A stretch of DNA of 60,450 bases from Pacificibacter marinus (GTDB taxonomy: Bacteria > Pseudomonadota > Alphaproteobacteria > Rhodobacterales > Rhodobacteraceae): the NCBI RefSeq assembly GCF_018860505.1, contig NZ_JAHKPU010000021.1:1-60450 (forward strand). Direction: 5' to 3'. Shown piece after piece: positions 18,938-27,607 of this stretch. The number at the start of each line of letters is the position of its first letter. The stretch's first letter is position 1. The notes under the pieces were generated by a model. That model worked only from the letters and a program-made list of their open reading frames with translations. It did not search any database and was not told where the DNA came from. The translations under genes and the position numbers were made by a program.

Positions 18938-18966
18938 TTGACGCCTTGGAAAAGGCCTCCTAATGT
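18938..18966 (+). promoter_or_regulatory. Sigma-70-type promoter of the ilv leader/operon
   Basis: TTGACG (18938-18943), a 17-bp spacer, then TAATGT (18961-18966). Transcription would start near 18973, leaving about 22 nt before the leader ATG. The rest of the 18644-18937 gap holds only the phoX control region. Confidence 0.75.
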
Positions 18967-18994
18967 CAGCTAAAGTCAATTTGGAGTGAGTAAG

Positions 18995-19045
18995 ATGGAC
19001 AATCTTCTTCTAGTCGTCGTGGGAAGTATGCGCATGGGCCGGTAA
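18995..19045 (+). CDS. ilv operon leader peptide (Leu/Val-rich attenuator peptide)
   Basis: 16 codons reading MDNLLLVVVGSMRMGR, with GGAG 8 nt before the ATG. Three Leu codons followed by three Val codons are the control codons expected for a branched-chain amino acid attenuator: shortage of charged tRNA-Leu or tRNA-Val stalls the ribosome there. The peptide is followed by a hairpin (19030-19072) and an intrinsic terminator (19072-19095) ahead of the acetolactate synthase genes. Too short for normal gene callers. Confidence 0.9.
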   Translation: MDNLLLVVVGSMRMGR

Positions 19046-19072
19046 CGGTTGACCATATCGGTTCCCATGCGC
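19030..19072 (+). promoter_or_regulatory. Leader hairpin, candidate antiterminator / pause structure of the ilv attenuator
   Basis: GCGCATGGG (19030-19038) pairs with CCCATGCGC (19064-19072). The left arm overlaps the last codons of the leader peptide, so a ribosome that reaches the stop codon would prevent pairing. A ribosome stalled at the Leu/Val codons would leave it free. The right arm abuts and shares one base with the terminator stem, which could hinder terminator formation. Confidence 0.6.
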
Positions 19073-19095
19073 CCCCGAATTTCGGGGGTTTTTTT
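19072..19095 (+). terminator. Attenuator terminator in the ilv leader
   Basis: CCCCCGAA/TTCGGGGG stem followed directly by seven Ts, located between the leader peptide and ilvI, about 180 bp before the structural gene. A strong Rho-independent terminator at a position that only makes sense as a regulated attenuator. Confidence 0.88.
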
Positions 19096-19272
19096 ATGGG
19101 ATGCCTTTGGGGTTTATCTGGGTTTAATCTGGGCGCTTGATGCCTTAGACCCGCTTTCAACCCATACACATACGGGCACGATCCCAGCCCCACAGACCAG
19201 ACACTTTATTGACGATGACAAACAACTAAGAATAACGCACGCAACGTTAAGACGCGGAATACGGAGAATACG

Positions 19273-21021
19273 ATGACACGGCAAATGACCGGAGCGGAAA
19301 TGGTAGTTCAAGCCCTGAGAGATCAGGGTGTGGACACAATCTTTGGCTATCCCGGGGGCGCTGTGCTTCCGGTATACGATGCTATTTTTCAGCAAAACGA
19401 CATCAAACACGTACTTGTACGCCACGAACAAGCAGCGATTCATGCCGCCGAAGGCTATGCACGTTCCACTGGTAAAGTTGGCGTTGCGCTGGTGACATCT
19501 GGTCCTGGTGCCACAAATGCTGTGACCGGTTTGACGGACGCCTTGCTCGACTCCATTCCTTTGGTGGTTTTCTCAGGTCAGGTGCCTACTTTTATGATCG
19601 GCACCGACGGTTTCCAAGAGGCCGATACCGTGGGCATCACGCGTCCTTGCACCAAACACAACTGGTTGGTGAAAGACACGGATGCTTTGTCTGACACCAT
19701 TCACCAAGCATTTCATGTAGCCACCTCAGGTCGCCCTGGTCCGGTTTTGATCGACCTGCCAAAAGACGTGCAGTTCGCGGATGGCGCTTATGTCAGCCCC
19801 GCCAAGGCCCGCGTCAATCATTACCAGCCTAAGAAAAAGGCCCCCATCGAAGATATCAACGATCTGGTTGCGATGATCGAGAAAGCCGAGCGCCCTGTAT
19901 TTTATACCGGTGGCGGTGTGGTCAACTCTGGTCCGGCAGCTTCACAATTGCTGCGCGAACTTGTTGAGGCGACAGGCTTTCCGATCACATCGACACTGAT
20001 GGGTCTTGGCTGTTATCCTGCCTCTGGCAAACATTGGCTGGGCATGCTGGGCATGCACGGACTGTATGAAGCCAACATGGCGATGCACGACTGTGATCTG
20101 ATGATCAATATCGGAGCGCGCTTTGATGACCGCATCACCGGTCGTTTGGACGCCTTTTCGCCGAATTCGAAAAAAATCCACGTTGATATCGATCCTTCAT
20201 CTTTGAACAAGGTGATCCAAGTGGACCTGCCAATCCTTGGCGATGTGGCCCATGTTTTGGAAGACGCGCTTAAAGTGTGGAAATCACGCGGACGCAAAAC
20301 ACAAAACATCGGCAAATGGACCAAACAGATTAATGAATGGCGCGAAGTGCGTTGCCTGTCTTACACGCAAACCGGTTCAATCATTAAGCCGCAATATGCG
20401 TTGCAACGTCTTGAAGAGCTGACCAAAGGCATGGACCGCTACATCACCACAGAAGTGGGCCAGCACCAAATGTGGGCGGCGCAATATTTGAACTTTGAAG
20501 ACCCTAATCGTTGGATGACATCTGGTGGCTTGGGCACGATGGGCTATGGCTTCCCTGCCTCCATCGGCGTTCAAATGGCGCATCCTGACAGCCTTGTGAT
20601 CAATGTCGCTGGCGAAGCCTCTTGGTTGATGAACATGCAAGAAATGGGCACGGCGATGCAATACAACCTGCCCGTGAAACAATTCATCATGAACAATGAA
20701 CGTCTGGGCATGGTCCGCCAGTGGCAAGAACTGCTGCACGGCGAGCGTTATTCCAACTCTTGGTCTGAAAGCCTGCCTGATTTCGTAAAATTGGCCGAAG
20801 CCTTTGGCGCCAAAGGTATTCAAGTGTCTGATGTTAAAGATTTGGACGACGCGTTGATGGAAATGATCAAATATGACGGTCCGGTGATTATGGATTGTTT
20901 GGTCGAAAAACATGAAAACTGTTTCCCGATGATCCCATCAGGTAAGCCACACAACGAAATGCTGCTCGGCGATGCCTCCACTGCGGATGCGATCAAATCC
21001 GACGGCGCGGTTTTGGTTTGA
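19273..21021 (+). CDS. ilvI: Acetolactate synthase large (catalytic) subunit
   Basis: 582 residues, full length for AHAS. The N-terminal TPP-binding domain has GYPGGAVLPVYDAI (about 24-37) and the catalytic Glu in RHEQAAIHAAEGYARSTGK (about 54-72). The central domain has the FAD-binding DARFDDRITGR segment. The C-terminal pyrimidine-binding domain has GLGTMGYGFPASIGVQ and the Mg2+/TPP motif GEASWLMNMQEMGTAMQYNLPVKQFIMNN (about 448-476). It condenses two pyruvates, or pyruvate with 2-oxobutyrate, as the first step of Val/Leu/Ile synthesis. Start ATG after ACGGAG. It is controlled by the attenuator upstream, and the small subunit gene follows after a small lipoprotein gene. Confidence 0.96.
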   Translation: MTRQMTGAEMVVQALRDQGVDTIFGYPGGAVLPVYDAIFQQNDIKHVLVRHEQAAIHAAEGYARSTGKVGVALVTSGPGATNAVTGLTDALLDSIPLVVFSGQVPTFMIGTDGFQEADTVGITRPCTKHNWLVKDTDALSDTIHQAFHVATSGRPGPVLIDLPKDVQFADGAYVSPAKARVNHYQPKKKAPIEDINDLVAMIEKAERPVFYTGGGVVNSGPAASQLLRELVEATGFPITSTLMGLGCYPASGKHWLGMLGMHGLYEANMAMHDCDLMINIGARFDDRITGRLDAFSPNSKKIHVDIDPSSLNKVIQVDLPILGDVAHVLEDALKVWKSRGRKTQNIGKWTKQINEWREVRCLSYTQTGSIIKPQYALQRLEELTKGMDRYITTEVGQHQMWAAQYLNFEDPNRWMTSGGLGTMGYGFPASIGVQMAHPDSLVINVAGEASWLMNMQEMGTAMQYNLPVKQFIMNNERLGMVRQWQELLHGERYSNSWSESLPDFVKLAEAFGAKGIQVSDVKDLDDALMEMIKYDGPVIMDCLVEKHENCFPMIPSGKPHNEMLLGDASTADAIKSDGAVLV

Positions 21022-21314
21022 TGATGGCCCTGCCCCGTATCACTTTGGCTGCCGCCCTCGCGACACTCACTCTAACAGGCTGCATGTCGTCTGGAGAGCC
21101 TGTCGAAGTGACGCGTGGCGGATTTACATTTCAGGTCACGCAGGACGGCACAACAGCCGTTGCCCGCAATTACCACACTGGACGGCTCAACTTTGCAGTG
21201 CTCGAAGAGAGCGCACGCGCGGCCATAGAATCCGCGTCGGGCTGCGCCGTCCGCACCCTCACCAAACGCGGTGAGATCAACATATTTGACGCCACACTAA
21301 ATTGTGCTGGGTAA
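21021..21314 (+). CDS. Small predicted lipoprotein between ilvI and ilvH
   Basis: 97 residues from the ATG at 21021, which shares its first base with the ilvI stop (TGATG), so it is translationally coupled to ilvI. The signal peptide ends in the lipobox LTLTGC (about residues 15-20), giving a ~78-residue mature outer- or inner-membrane lipoprotein. The mature part has two further cysteines and a short beta-rich sequence (GGFTFQVTQDGTTAVARNYHTG). It does not resemble an AHAS component. Such an insertion inside the otherwise conserved ilvI-ilvH pair is unusual. The function is unknown, and it may simply use the operon for expression. Confidence 0.65.
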   Translation: MMALPRITLAAALATLTLTGCMSSGEPVEVTRGGFTFQVTQDGTTAVARNYHTGRLNFAVLEESARAAIESASGCAVRTLTKRGEINIFDATLNCAG

Positions 21315-21326
21315 GGGAGACGCAAC

Positions 21327-21893
21327 ATGTCTGCACTTCATATCAAAAAGGGCTCTACAAGCCATTCCGCCTATGACCTACGTGATCCAAACGGCGAGAT
21401 CATCGAGAAACACACCTTGGCCGTTTTGGTTGAAAACGAACCGGGTGTTTTAGCGCGTGTGATCGGTCTGTTTTCGGGCCGTGGATACAATATCGAAAGC
21501 CTTACTGTGGCCGAAGTCGACCAAGCAGGTCATCGCTCGCGCATCACCATCGTCACCACAGGTACACCCAACGTGATCGTGCAAATCAAAGCCCAATTGG
21601 GCCGTATCGTGCCCGTGCATGAAGTACATGATTTGACTGTCGAGGGTGCATCTGTTGAACGTGAACTGGCCTTATTCAAAGTCAGCGGCACCGGCGACAA
21701 GCGGATCGAAGCACTGCGTTTGGCGGAAATTTTTCGGGCAAATGTGGTCGACAGCACCTTGTCGAGCTTTGTGTTTGAAATGACGGGCACTTCTGAGAAA
21801 ATCGATGCCTTTGCGGATTTGATGCGCCCATTGGGCTTAATCGAGATCGCGCGCACGGGTGTGGCTGCCCTCGGACGCGGCGGCAATGCATAA
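21327..21893 (+). CDS. ilvH: Acetolactate synthase small (regulatory) subunit
   Basis: 188 residues. The N-terminal ACT domain reads KHTLAVLVENEPGVLARVIGLFSGRGYNIESLTVAEVD (about 29-66), the classical Val-binding fold. The C-terminal ALS_ss_C domain covers about 105-185, ending RPLGLIEIARTGVAALGRG, which is nearly invariant in IlvH. The subunit activates the catalytic subunit and confers feedback inhibition by valine. It is slightly longer at the N-terminus than the E. coli protein. GGGAGACGC precedes the ATG. It is the last gene of the attenuated operon, followed by a hairpin terminator. Confidence 0.95.
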   Translation: MSALHIKKGSTSHSAYDLRDPNGEIIEKHTLAVLVENEPGVLARVIGLFSGRGYNIESLTVAEVDQAGHRSRITIVTTGTPNVIVQIKAQLGRIVPVHEVHDLTVEGASVERELALFKVSGTGDKRIEALRLAEIFRANVVDSTLSSFVFEMTGTSEKIDAFADLMRPLGLIEIARTGVAALGRGGNA

Positions 21894-21927
21894 AGTCACG
21901 CCATCTCTAAAAGCGTAAAAGCACACG

Positions 21928-21963
21928 AAAAGGGCGCACATCTCACAGGTGTTGCGCCCTTTG
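21928..21963 (+). terminator. Bidirectional terminator between ilvH and the HTH regulator gene
   Basis: AAAGGGCGCA/TGCGCCCTTT 10-bp perfect stem with a loop of about 15 nt, flanked by A and T runs. It lies 35 bp after ilvH and 34 bp after the convergent gene, so it can serve both. Confidence 0.75.
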
Positions 21964-21996
21964 TCTGACCTTCAAGCGTAAACTTTAAACATCAGT

Positions 21997-22833
21997 TTAC
22001 GTAAAATACCCCTGCACGATGGGCTTCATATCCGTGATATGTTTATACCCAATTTGACGCCGCGCCGCGATCATCGCGGCACGCGTAGGCGTAAGCCGCT
22101 CCAGCAAAATGAGATCTGAAATCTGCCCCAAATGCCCAAATCGCAATGTGTTCATGCATTCGCCCGTATATATGTCCGTATTGCCCATATAGCTGTATTC
22201 CATGAAGGCGAATTGCCGAAGCCCCGTACCTTGGGTCCTGAGCGCAAAAGAAACACCCGTAGGATGTTGATACATTTCGCCGATGCGACGGCGGTCTTTG
22301 AGACGCACAGACAAACCTAAAGCCTGCGCAATATTACGCGGCATGATCGACGTCATACCAATTTTGCCATCGGGTCGCACGACGCTAGTGGCCAAATTGA
22401 CTGACAGATAGTCTTTTTTGAGAAAAGACCGCCAATACAGCAAGCAAGGTCCAAGTGGCATCCTCGTGACATCTATGGCAGGTGCAGCCACTTTACGGTT
22501 CAGTCCGCCGTGGCCATAGCCATCGACATGTAACGGACCTCCGGCCGCCCCGCCCCTATCAAATTCCGCTTTCAAGGGTTCAAGCAATATCCGAGCATCG
22601 ACACCGAAATACCGACAAATTTGATCCAGTACATCTGGGCGCGGAAAGGCTTCCCCCTGCAAATACCTATTAAACTGAGTCCGATTTATCCCAAGATCGC
22701 GACAGAGCTCCGCAATCGATGGCGCGCTGGCACTGAGCTGACGCAGGTTTGTTCCAAATACTGCACGCAGCTGCACAGGATCGGCACGCGGACCTGATGT
22801 TTTCGCACGTTTTCTATGTGTGTCGTCAGGCAT
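21997..22833 (-). CDS. XRE-family HTH transcriptional regulator
   Basis: 278 residues. The N-terminal helix-turn-helix (about 25-80) reads FGTNLRQLSASAPSIAELCRDLGINRTQFNRYLQGEAFPRP, with the recognition helix RTQFNRYLQG. The remaining ~190 residues form an uncharacterised effector or oligomerisation domain with strand-like RMPLGPCLLYWRSFLKKDYLS and TQGTGLRQFAFMEYSYMGNTDIYTGECMNTL. It does not look like a phage repressor (no Ser-Lys protease motif). The gene is convergent with the ilv operon and probably not related to it. The target is unknown; a GGTTAACC palindrome upstream (22920) may be an autoregulatory site. Confidence 0.75.
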   Translation of the reverse strand: MPDDTHRKRAKTSGPRADPVQLRAVFGTNLRQLSASAPSIAELCRDLGINRTQFNRYLQGEAFPRPDVLDQICRYFGVDARILLEPLKAEFDRGGAAGGPLHVDGYGHGGLNRKVAAPAIDVTRMPLGPCLLYWRSFLKKDYLSVNLATSVVRPDGKIGMTSIMPRNIAQALGLSVRLKDRRRIGEMYQHPTGVSFALRTQGTGLRQFAFMEYSYMGNTDIYTGECMNTLRFGHLGQISDLILLERLTPTRAAMIAARRQIGYKHITDMKPIVQGYFT

Positions 22834-22912
22834 ACCATGCCTCCACTATCCAAACGTATTCCGGACCGCGAACAGATACCGGTCATGGATTTTTGGGGCT
22901 AAAAAAGTCTGT

Positions 22913-22936
22913 TTCCTCAAGGTTAACCTAAGGTAA
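22913..22936. promoter_or_regulatory. Candidate operator upstream of the HTH regulator gene
   Basis: AAGGTTAACCTAAGGTAA contains the perfect palindrome GGTTAACC and a near-palindromic TTAACCTAAGGTAA overlapping it, about 85 bp upstream of the regulator start. Function inferred only from symmetry and position. Confidence 0.3.
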
Positions 22937-23111
22937 TATCGACAATAATCAAGAATGACACACAAAATAGGTCAATTTGACGCTCATCAGCGTCATGTGT
23001 CGTAGCGGAAAGACACATTTTAGGGCATTTAATGACCCGCTCACACATGAGAATTTCGTTGAAACAAAATATTGAGTGACCTCTTTGGTTTAGCGTATTG
23101 GAACACAGTGA

Positions 23112-23387
23112 ATGTATGGATTGATACTTTGGTATGACTCTGAAAAGAAAAAAGCCATAGTCTGGTGTGACGATAGCCAAAAGCTGGCGTATGCGTCTGC
23201 AACAGACATAGATATCAATGATGCACAGAGGCTTGAGGTTGGCGATTTGGTCAGCTTCAAAATGATAACATTTGGCGATTTTCGCAGCTGTACAAACCTC
23301 AAACTTGTCGAATCCCAAAACGCCCCAGATATTTCGAAGTCTCTATTGGCCAGCGCCCAACCACAAATACGCGCATTTTCCGCTTAG
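23112..23387 (+). CDS. Small cold-shock-domain-like (OB-fold) protein
   Basis: 91 residues. The opening GLILWYDSEKKKAIVWCDD followed later by LEVGDLVSFKMI resembles the first and fourth strands of a cold-shock or S1-like OB fold (compare G-x-I/V-K-W-F-D ... G-x-x-V-x-F). The usual RNP aromatic motifs are degenerate, so nucleic-acid binding is uncertain. The ribosome site is weak, with only GAACACAG before the ATG. It is a single gene, and the next feature downstream is a hairpin that acts mainly on the opposite strand. A hypothetical assignment, but the hydrophobic pattern argues for a real protein. Confidence 0.5.
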   Translation: MYGLILWYDSEKKKAIVWCDDSQKLAYASATDIDINDAQRLEVGDLVSFKMITFGDFRSCTNLKLVESQNAPDISKSLLASAQPQIRAFSA

Positions 23388-23419
23388 CGCGATCGCCGTG
23401 CAGACTGCCGCCATTGGCA

Positions 23420-23452
23420 AAACAAAAAAAAGGGGGACCCATTGGCCCCCCT
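23420..23452 (-). terminator. Strong intrinsic terminator on the minus strand
   Basis: On the minus strand GGGGG-G-CCAATGG-GT-CCCCC is followed by eight Ts. It ends the transcript that comes from nrdJ and the small gene after it, or from the structured element at 23455-23640. Confidence 0.75.
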
Positions 23453-23454
23453 AA

Positions 23455-23640
23455 GGTTCGCTGATCAGGCTCATCATTGATTGCTGCCCTATAGTGTTTT
23501 TGCCTGCGGCCTGATCAACGCCGGGAGCGAACGCATCCGCTCCGGAAACTGGGGTCACGTGACCCTTGGATGAGGACAATCCTTTAAAAAGACCGCAGCC
23601 CCCACCCTTGCAGCGCCCCGATAAAGGGGCACCGCAAATT
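23455..23640 (-). ncRNA. Unassigned structured RNA element downstream of nrdJ
   Basis: A ~185-nt non-coding stretch dense in complementary segments. TGATCAGGC (23461-23469) can pair with GCCTGATCA (23509-23517), and GTTCGCT (23456-23462) with AGCGAAC (23526-23532). GGAGCG/CGCTCC forms a local hairpin that competes with the last pairing. GGGTCACGTGACCC is a 14-bp palindrome (about 23553-23566), and GATGAG/CTCATC can pair at long range. It ends in a terminator on the minus strand. I do not recognise it as tmRNA, RNase P, SRP RNA or a B12 riboswitch. It may be a 3' UTR structure or an independent small RNA. Confidence 0.35.
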
Positions 23641-23645
23641 TCATA

Positions 23646-23909
23646 TCAATGCAGCACGCGCCCCGCGCTGCTGTTCACTGAAAAGACCGCCGTACAGCCA
23701 TCAATGCCGTCGGACTGAAAGTCTTGCACAGAATACGTCACTGACAGCGCAGGGATGCCCATGATCGACACGGTGTGGCTGCCCGCAAAGGCATCCGCCA
23801 ACGTCGCCTCGACACCAGCGGCAAAGTTTGCCTCGATGGTGTTGCCACGCATTTGCACATGATCGGCCACACAGTGCTGTCCAGCGATATCAAAAACCAA
23901 ATTCATCAT
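23646..23909 (-). CDS. Conserved hypothetical protein co-transcribed with nrdJ
   Basis: 87 residues, beginning 8 bp after the nrdJ stop with AAGGAATAAG as ribosome site (two adjacent ATGs at 23909 and 23906). The sequence alternates polar and hydrophobic residues like a small beta protein (HCVADHVQMRGNTIEANF, then TVSIMGIPALSVTYSVQDF), and there is no signal peptide. Its position directly behind nrdJ suggests a role linked to ribonucleotide reduction, but no family is recognised. It contains two cysteines, 13 and about 72, that could be redox-active. Confidence 0.6.
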   Translation of the reverse strand: MMNLVFDIAGQHCVADHVQMRGNTIEANFAAGVEATLADAFAGSHTVSIMGIPALSVTYSVQDFQSDGIDGCTAVFSVNSSAGRVLH

Positions 23910-23917
23910 CTTATTCC

Positions 23918-26900
23918 TTAGCTACAGCCCGAAGTGCCGCCGCAGGTGTTACATTTCATACAAGTGCCATTGCGCACGAGTGTGTAATTGCCACATTCGC
24001 CGCATGGATCGCCTTCATAGCCCTGCATTTTCGCTTTGGAGCGCAGATCAAGTGATGTCGCGCTACTAGACACAGCCCCCGATGATACGGCTGGACTTGC
24101 GGCCGGTGTCGCGTTTTGCGTCAAAGCCTGCATCGCCATTTGAGTATCTGCGGCCCCATCAAGCGCCACGCCCCCGCTTCCACCTTGCAGCACGACCAAT
24201 TCCTGCGGCATGCGTTTGCGCAAGTATCCCGTAGAGGAAATCTGCTTGAGCACCTCAATCGATTTGGCAGAGGCATTTTCAGATGGAGAGCGTACATTGG
24301 ACACGCCCTCTTCTTCGCCACGGCCCAGATCGTCGAAAGCATGACCTTCGGGTTTCACATGGGCCAAATCGGTGCGATCCAAGTAGGACACAGCCAATTC
24401 ACGGAAGATGTAATCCAAAATCGATGTTGCATTTTTGATGCTGTCGTTGCCCTGCACCATGCCAGCGGGTTCGAATTTGGTAAAGGTAAAGGCATCCACG
24501 AACTCTTCGAGCGGCACGCCATATTGCAGGCCAACAGAGACCGCGATAGCGAAGTTGTTCATCATCGCACGGAAACCCGCGCCCTCTTTGTGCATATCGA
24601 TAAAGATTTCACCCAAGTTGCCGTCTTGGTATTCACCGGTGCGCAGGTACACTTTGTGCCCGCCAACGATAGATTTCTGCGTGTAGCCTTTGCGGCGCGA
24701 TGGCAGTTTTTCACGGCCACGAGCAACCTCTTTGATGATCACTTTTTCGATGATCTTTTCAGCCAGCACCTGCGCTTTTTCTTGAGTTGATCCTGAGGCG
24801 AGAATTTCTTCGGCTTCCTCGTCGTCTTCGATCAAAGCGGCGGCCAATGGTTGCGACAGCTTTGATCCGTCACGGTAAAGCGCATTGGCTTTGATGCCCA
24901 ATGACCATGACAACTCATATGCGGCCAGACAATCTTCGATCGTGCCGTCGTTGGCCATGTTGATGGTTTTGGAAATTGCGCCAGAGATAAAGGACTGCGC
25001 TGCCGCCATCATTGTGATGTGGCTTTCAACAGACAGATAACGCTGACCTTTTTTTCCGCAGGCATTGGCACAATCAAAGATGCTGTAATGTTCTTTTTTC
25101 AGATGTGGCGCGCCTTCTAGGGTCATCGTGCCGCAAACATGGTCATTGGCTGCATCGATTTCAGCTTTGCTAAAGCCCAAAGAGCGCAGCAAATCAAAAG
25201 ACGGATCGTTAAGCTTTTCAGCGGGAATACCCAGCGTGCCCGTGCAGAAATCTTCACCCAAAGTCCACTGGTTGAACACGAAACGAATATCAAAGGCAGA
25301 CGGCAGTGCAGCTTCGATCTTGTTGATCTGCTCTTTGCCAAACCCGTGACCAATCAAAGACGTGTGATTGATCCCCGGTGCGTTGCCGATGGACCCGTGC
25401 CCCACAGCGTAGGATACGATTTCTTCGATCTCAGCAGGTTTATAGCCCTGTTTGGCCAAAGCGGCAGGCACAGAACGGTTGATGATTTTAAAGTATCCAC
25501 CACCAGCAAGCTTTTTGAATTTCACCAAGGCAAAATCTGGCTCGATGCCTGTGGTGTCACAATCCATCACCAAACCAATGGTACCTGTTGGGGCAATCAC
25601 TGACACCTGCGCGTTGCGGAAGCCGTTTTTCTCGCCGAGTTCCAAGGCCTCGTCCCAAGACATCTTGGCCAGCTCAATCAAAGACGCGTCGGGGCAATTG
25701 GCGTGATCCAATGGCACAGGTTTGATATCCAAACCTTCATACCCTGTGGATTTTCCGTAGGCCGCTGTGCGGTGGTTACGGATGACCCGCAGCATGTGCG
25801 CGCGGTTTTTCTCAAATTTGGAAAAGGCACCAAGCTCGCCCGCAATCTCAGCAGATGTCGCATAAGAGACACCCGTCATGATCGCCGTCAAAGCGCCAGT
25901 CAACGCACGCCCTTCATCTGAATCGTAACCAAAGCCCATGTTCATCAACAAACCGCCGATGTTGGCATAGCCAAGGCCCAAGGTGCGGAAATCATAGGAC
26001 CGCTGCGCGATCTCTTTTGATGGGAATTGCGCCATCATCACAGAAATTTCCAGCGTCAAAGTCCACAGGCGAGTGGCATGCATGTAGCTTTCTGCATCGA
26101 AAACGCCGCCTTTTAGAAAGGTCAGCAAGTTCATTGAGGCCAAGTTACAGGCCGTGTCATCCAAGAACATGTACTCAGAACACGGGTTTGATCCACGAAT
26201 AGCACCGTCCTCTGGACAGGTGTGCCATGCGTTCACTGTGTCGTGGAATTGGATACCTGGGTCAGCACAGGCCCAAGCGGCGTGGCCGACGTCTTGCCAC
26301 AAATCACGTGCGCGCACGGTTTTGGCAACAGAGCCATCCGTGCGGCGGATCAATTCCCAGTCAGCGTCCTCTTTCACAGCTTTCAAAAACGCATCGGTCA
26401 CGCGCACGGAGTTGTTCGAATTTTGCCCAGACACAGAGGCGTAGGCTTCGGAATCCCAATCTGTATCATATGTTGGGAATTCGATTTTGGCGTAGCCTTG
26501 TTTGGCATAATCTAGGACGCGTTTGACATAAGTCTCTGGGATGCAGACTTTCTTGGCCTCTTTGATCGCCGCTTTTAACGCAGAGTTTTTCGCAGGGGTA
26601 AAGGCATCTTCTTCAGCACCATCCCATGTGCCGATGGCGTCGAAAATCTCGTTCAACTGGCGCTCGTGCATTTTTGAGCCAGCAACAATGGAGGCCACTT
26701 TTTGTTCTTCGATGACTTTCCAGTTGATGAATTCTTCCACATCAGGGTGATCCATATCACAGATCACCATCTTGGCCGCACGACGCGTTGTGCCGCCTGA
26801 TTTGATCGCGCCAGCCGCACGGTCACCGATTTTCAAGAACCCCATAAGGCCAGAGGATTTGCCACCACCTGAGAGCGCCTCGTCAGAGCCGCGCAAGGAC

Positions 26901-27607
26901 GAAAAATTTGTGCCTGTACCAGAACCGTATTTAAACAAGCGCGCTTCACGCACCCAAAGATCCATGATGCCACCATCACCAACCAAATCGTCGGATACCG
27001 ATTGGATGAAACAAGCGTGCGGCTGTGGGTGCTCATAAGCGGATGTGGATTGGGTCAAAACACCGGTTTCAAAGTCCACATAGTGGTGGCCTTGGCCCGG
27101 TCCATCGATACCGTAAGCCCAATGCAGACCTGTGTTAAACCACTGCGGCGAATTCGGCGCAGCCATTTGGCCCGCCAACATAAAGCGCATTTCGTCAAAG
27201 TAAGCGCGTGCGTCGTCTTCAGAGGTGAAATAGCCCCCCTTCCAGCCCCAATACGTCCAAGCACCCGCCAAACGGTCGAACACCTGCTTGGCAGAGGTCT
27301 CCCCTCCAAAGCGCTCAGATTCGGGCAACTTCGCGAGGGCTGCATCATCAGGTGCGGATTTCCACAAAAACGACGGGACGCCCTTTTCCTTGATCCGCTT
27401 CAACGCTGCTGGCACGCCCGCTTTGCGAAAGTATTTTTGCGCGATCACATCTGAAGCCACTTGGCTCCAATTGGCGGGGATTTCACATTCATCAAGTTTG
27501 AACACAACAGTGCCATCTGGATTTCGGATTTCCGAAGACGTCTTTTGAAACGCCATATCGGCATATGCATCTGATCCAGACTTAGTGAATTTGCGTTCGA
27601 TCTTCAT
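23918..27607 (-). CDS. nrdJ: Vitamin B12-dependent (class II) ribonucleotide reductase
   Basis: 1229 residues from the ATG at 27607 ([11 protein letters not shown]); an upstream TTG at 27628 is less likely. Visible features are NSPQWFNTG (about 131-139), the cysteine-containing [21 protein letters not shown] segment carrying the radical-site region, and the APTGTIG motif. A long C-terminal extension ends with the Zn-ribbon-like [19 protein letters not shown], then CGGTSGCS. The enzyme reduces ribonucleotides to deoxyribonucleotides with adenosylcobalamin and needs no oxygen. The C-terminal cysteines probably shuttle electrons or bind zinc. It is full length for the large class II type found in alphaproteobacteria. 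No NrdR box is obvious upstream. Confidence 0.95.
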   Translation of the reverse strand: MKIERKFTKSGSDAYADMAFQKTSSEIRNPDGTVVFKLDECEIPANWSQVASDVIAQKYFRKAGVPAALKRIKEKGVPSFLWKSAPDDAALAKLPESERFGGETSAKQVFDRLAGAWTYWGWKGGYFTSEDDARAYFDEMRFMLAGQMAAPNSPQWFNTGLHWAYGIDGPGQGHHYVDFETGVLTQSTSAYEHPQPHACFIQSVSDDLVGDGGIMDLWVREARLFKYGSGTGTNFSSLRGSDEALSGGGKSSGLMGFLKIGDRAAGAIKSGGTTRRAAKMVICDMDHPDVEEFINWKVIEEQKVASIVAGSKMHERQLNEIFDAIGTWDGAEEDAFTPAKNSALKAAIKEAKKVCIPETYVKRVLDYAKQGYAKIEFPTYDTDWDSEAYASVSGQNSNNSVRVTDAFLKAVKEDADWELIRRTDGSVAKTVRARDLWQDVGHAAWACADPGIQFHDTVNAWHTCPEDGAIRGSNPCSEYMFLDDTACNLASMNLLTFLKGGVFDAESYMHATRLWTLTLEISVMMAQFPSKEIAQRSYDFRTLGLGYANIGGLLMNMGFGYDSDEGRALTGALTAIMTGVSYATSAEIAGELGAFSKFEKNRAHMLRVIRNHRTAAYGKSTGYEGLDIKPVPLDHANCPDASLIELAKMSWDEALELGEKNGFRNAQVSVIAPTGTIGLVMDCDTTGIEPDFALVKFKKLAGGGYFKIINRSVPAALAKQGYKPAEIEEIVSYAVGHGSIGNAPGINHTSLIGHGFGKEQINKIEAALPSAFDIRFVFNQWTLGEDFCTGTLGIPAEKLNDPSFDLLRSLGFSKAEIDAANDHVCGTMTLEGAPHLKKEHYSIFDCANACGKKGQRYLSVESHITMMAAAQSFISGAISKTINMANDGTIEDCLAAYELSWSLGIKANALYRDGSKLSQPLAAALIEDDEEAEEILASGSTQEKAQVLAEKIIEKVIIKEVARGREKLPSRRKGYTQKSIVGGHKVYLRTGEYQDGNLGEIFIDMHKEGAGFRAMMNNFAIAVSVGLQYGVPLEEFVDAFTFTKFEPAGMVQGNDSIKNATSILDYIFRELAVSYLDRTDLAHVKPEGHAFDDLGRGEEEGVSNVRSPSENASAKSIEVLKQISSTGYLRKRMPQELVVLQGGSGGVALDGAADTQMAMQALTQNATPAASPAVSSGAVSSSATSLDLRSKAKMQGYEGDPCGECGNYTLVRNGTCMKCNTCGGTSGCS

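Noticed and set aside
23455-23640. tmRNA, SRP RNA or cobalamin riboswitch
   Set aside because: No tag-peptide frame, no SRP tetraloop motif and no B12-box; kept as unassigned.
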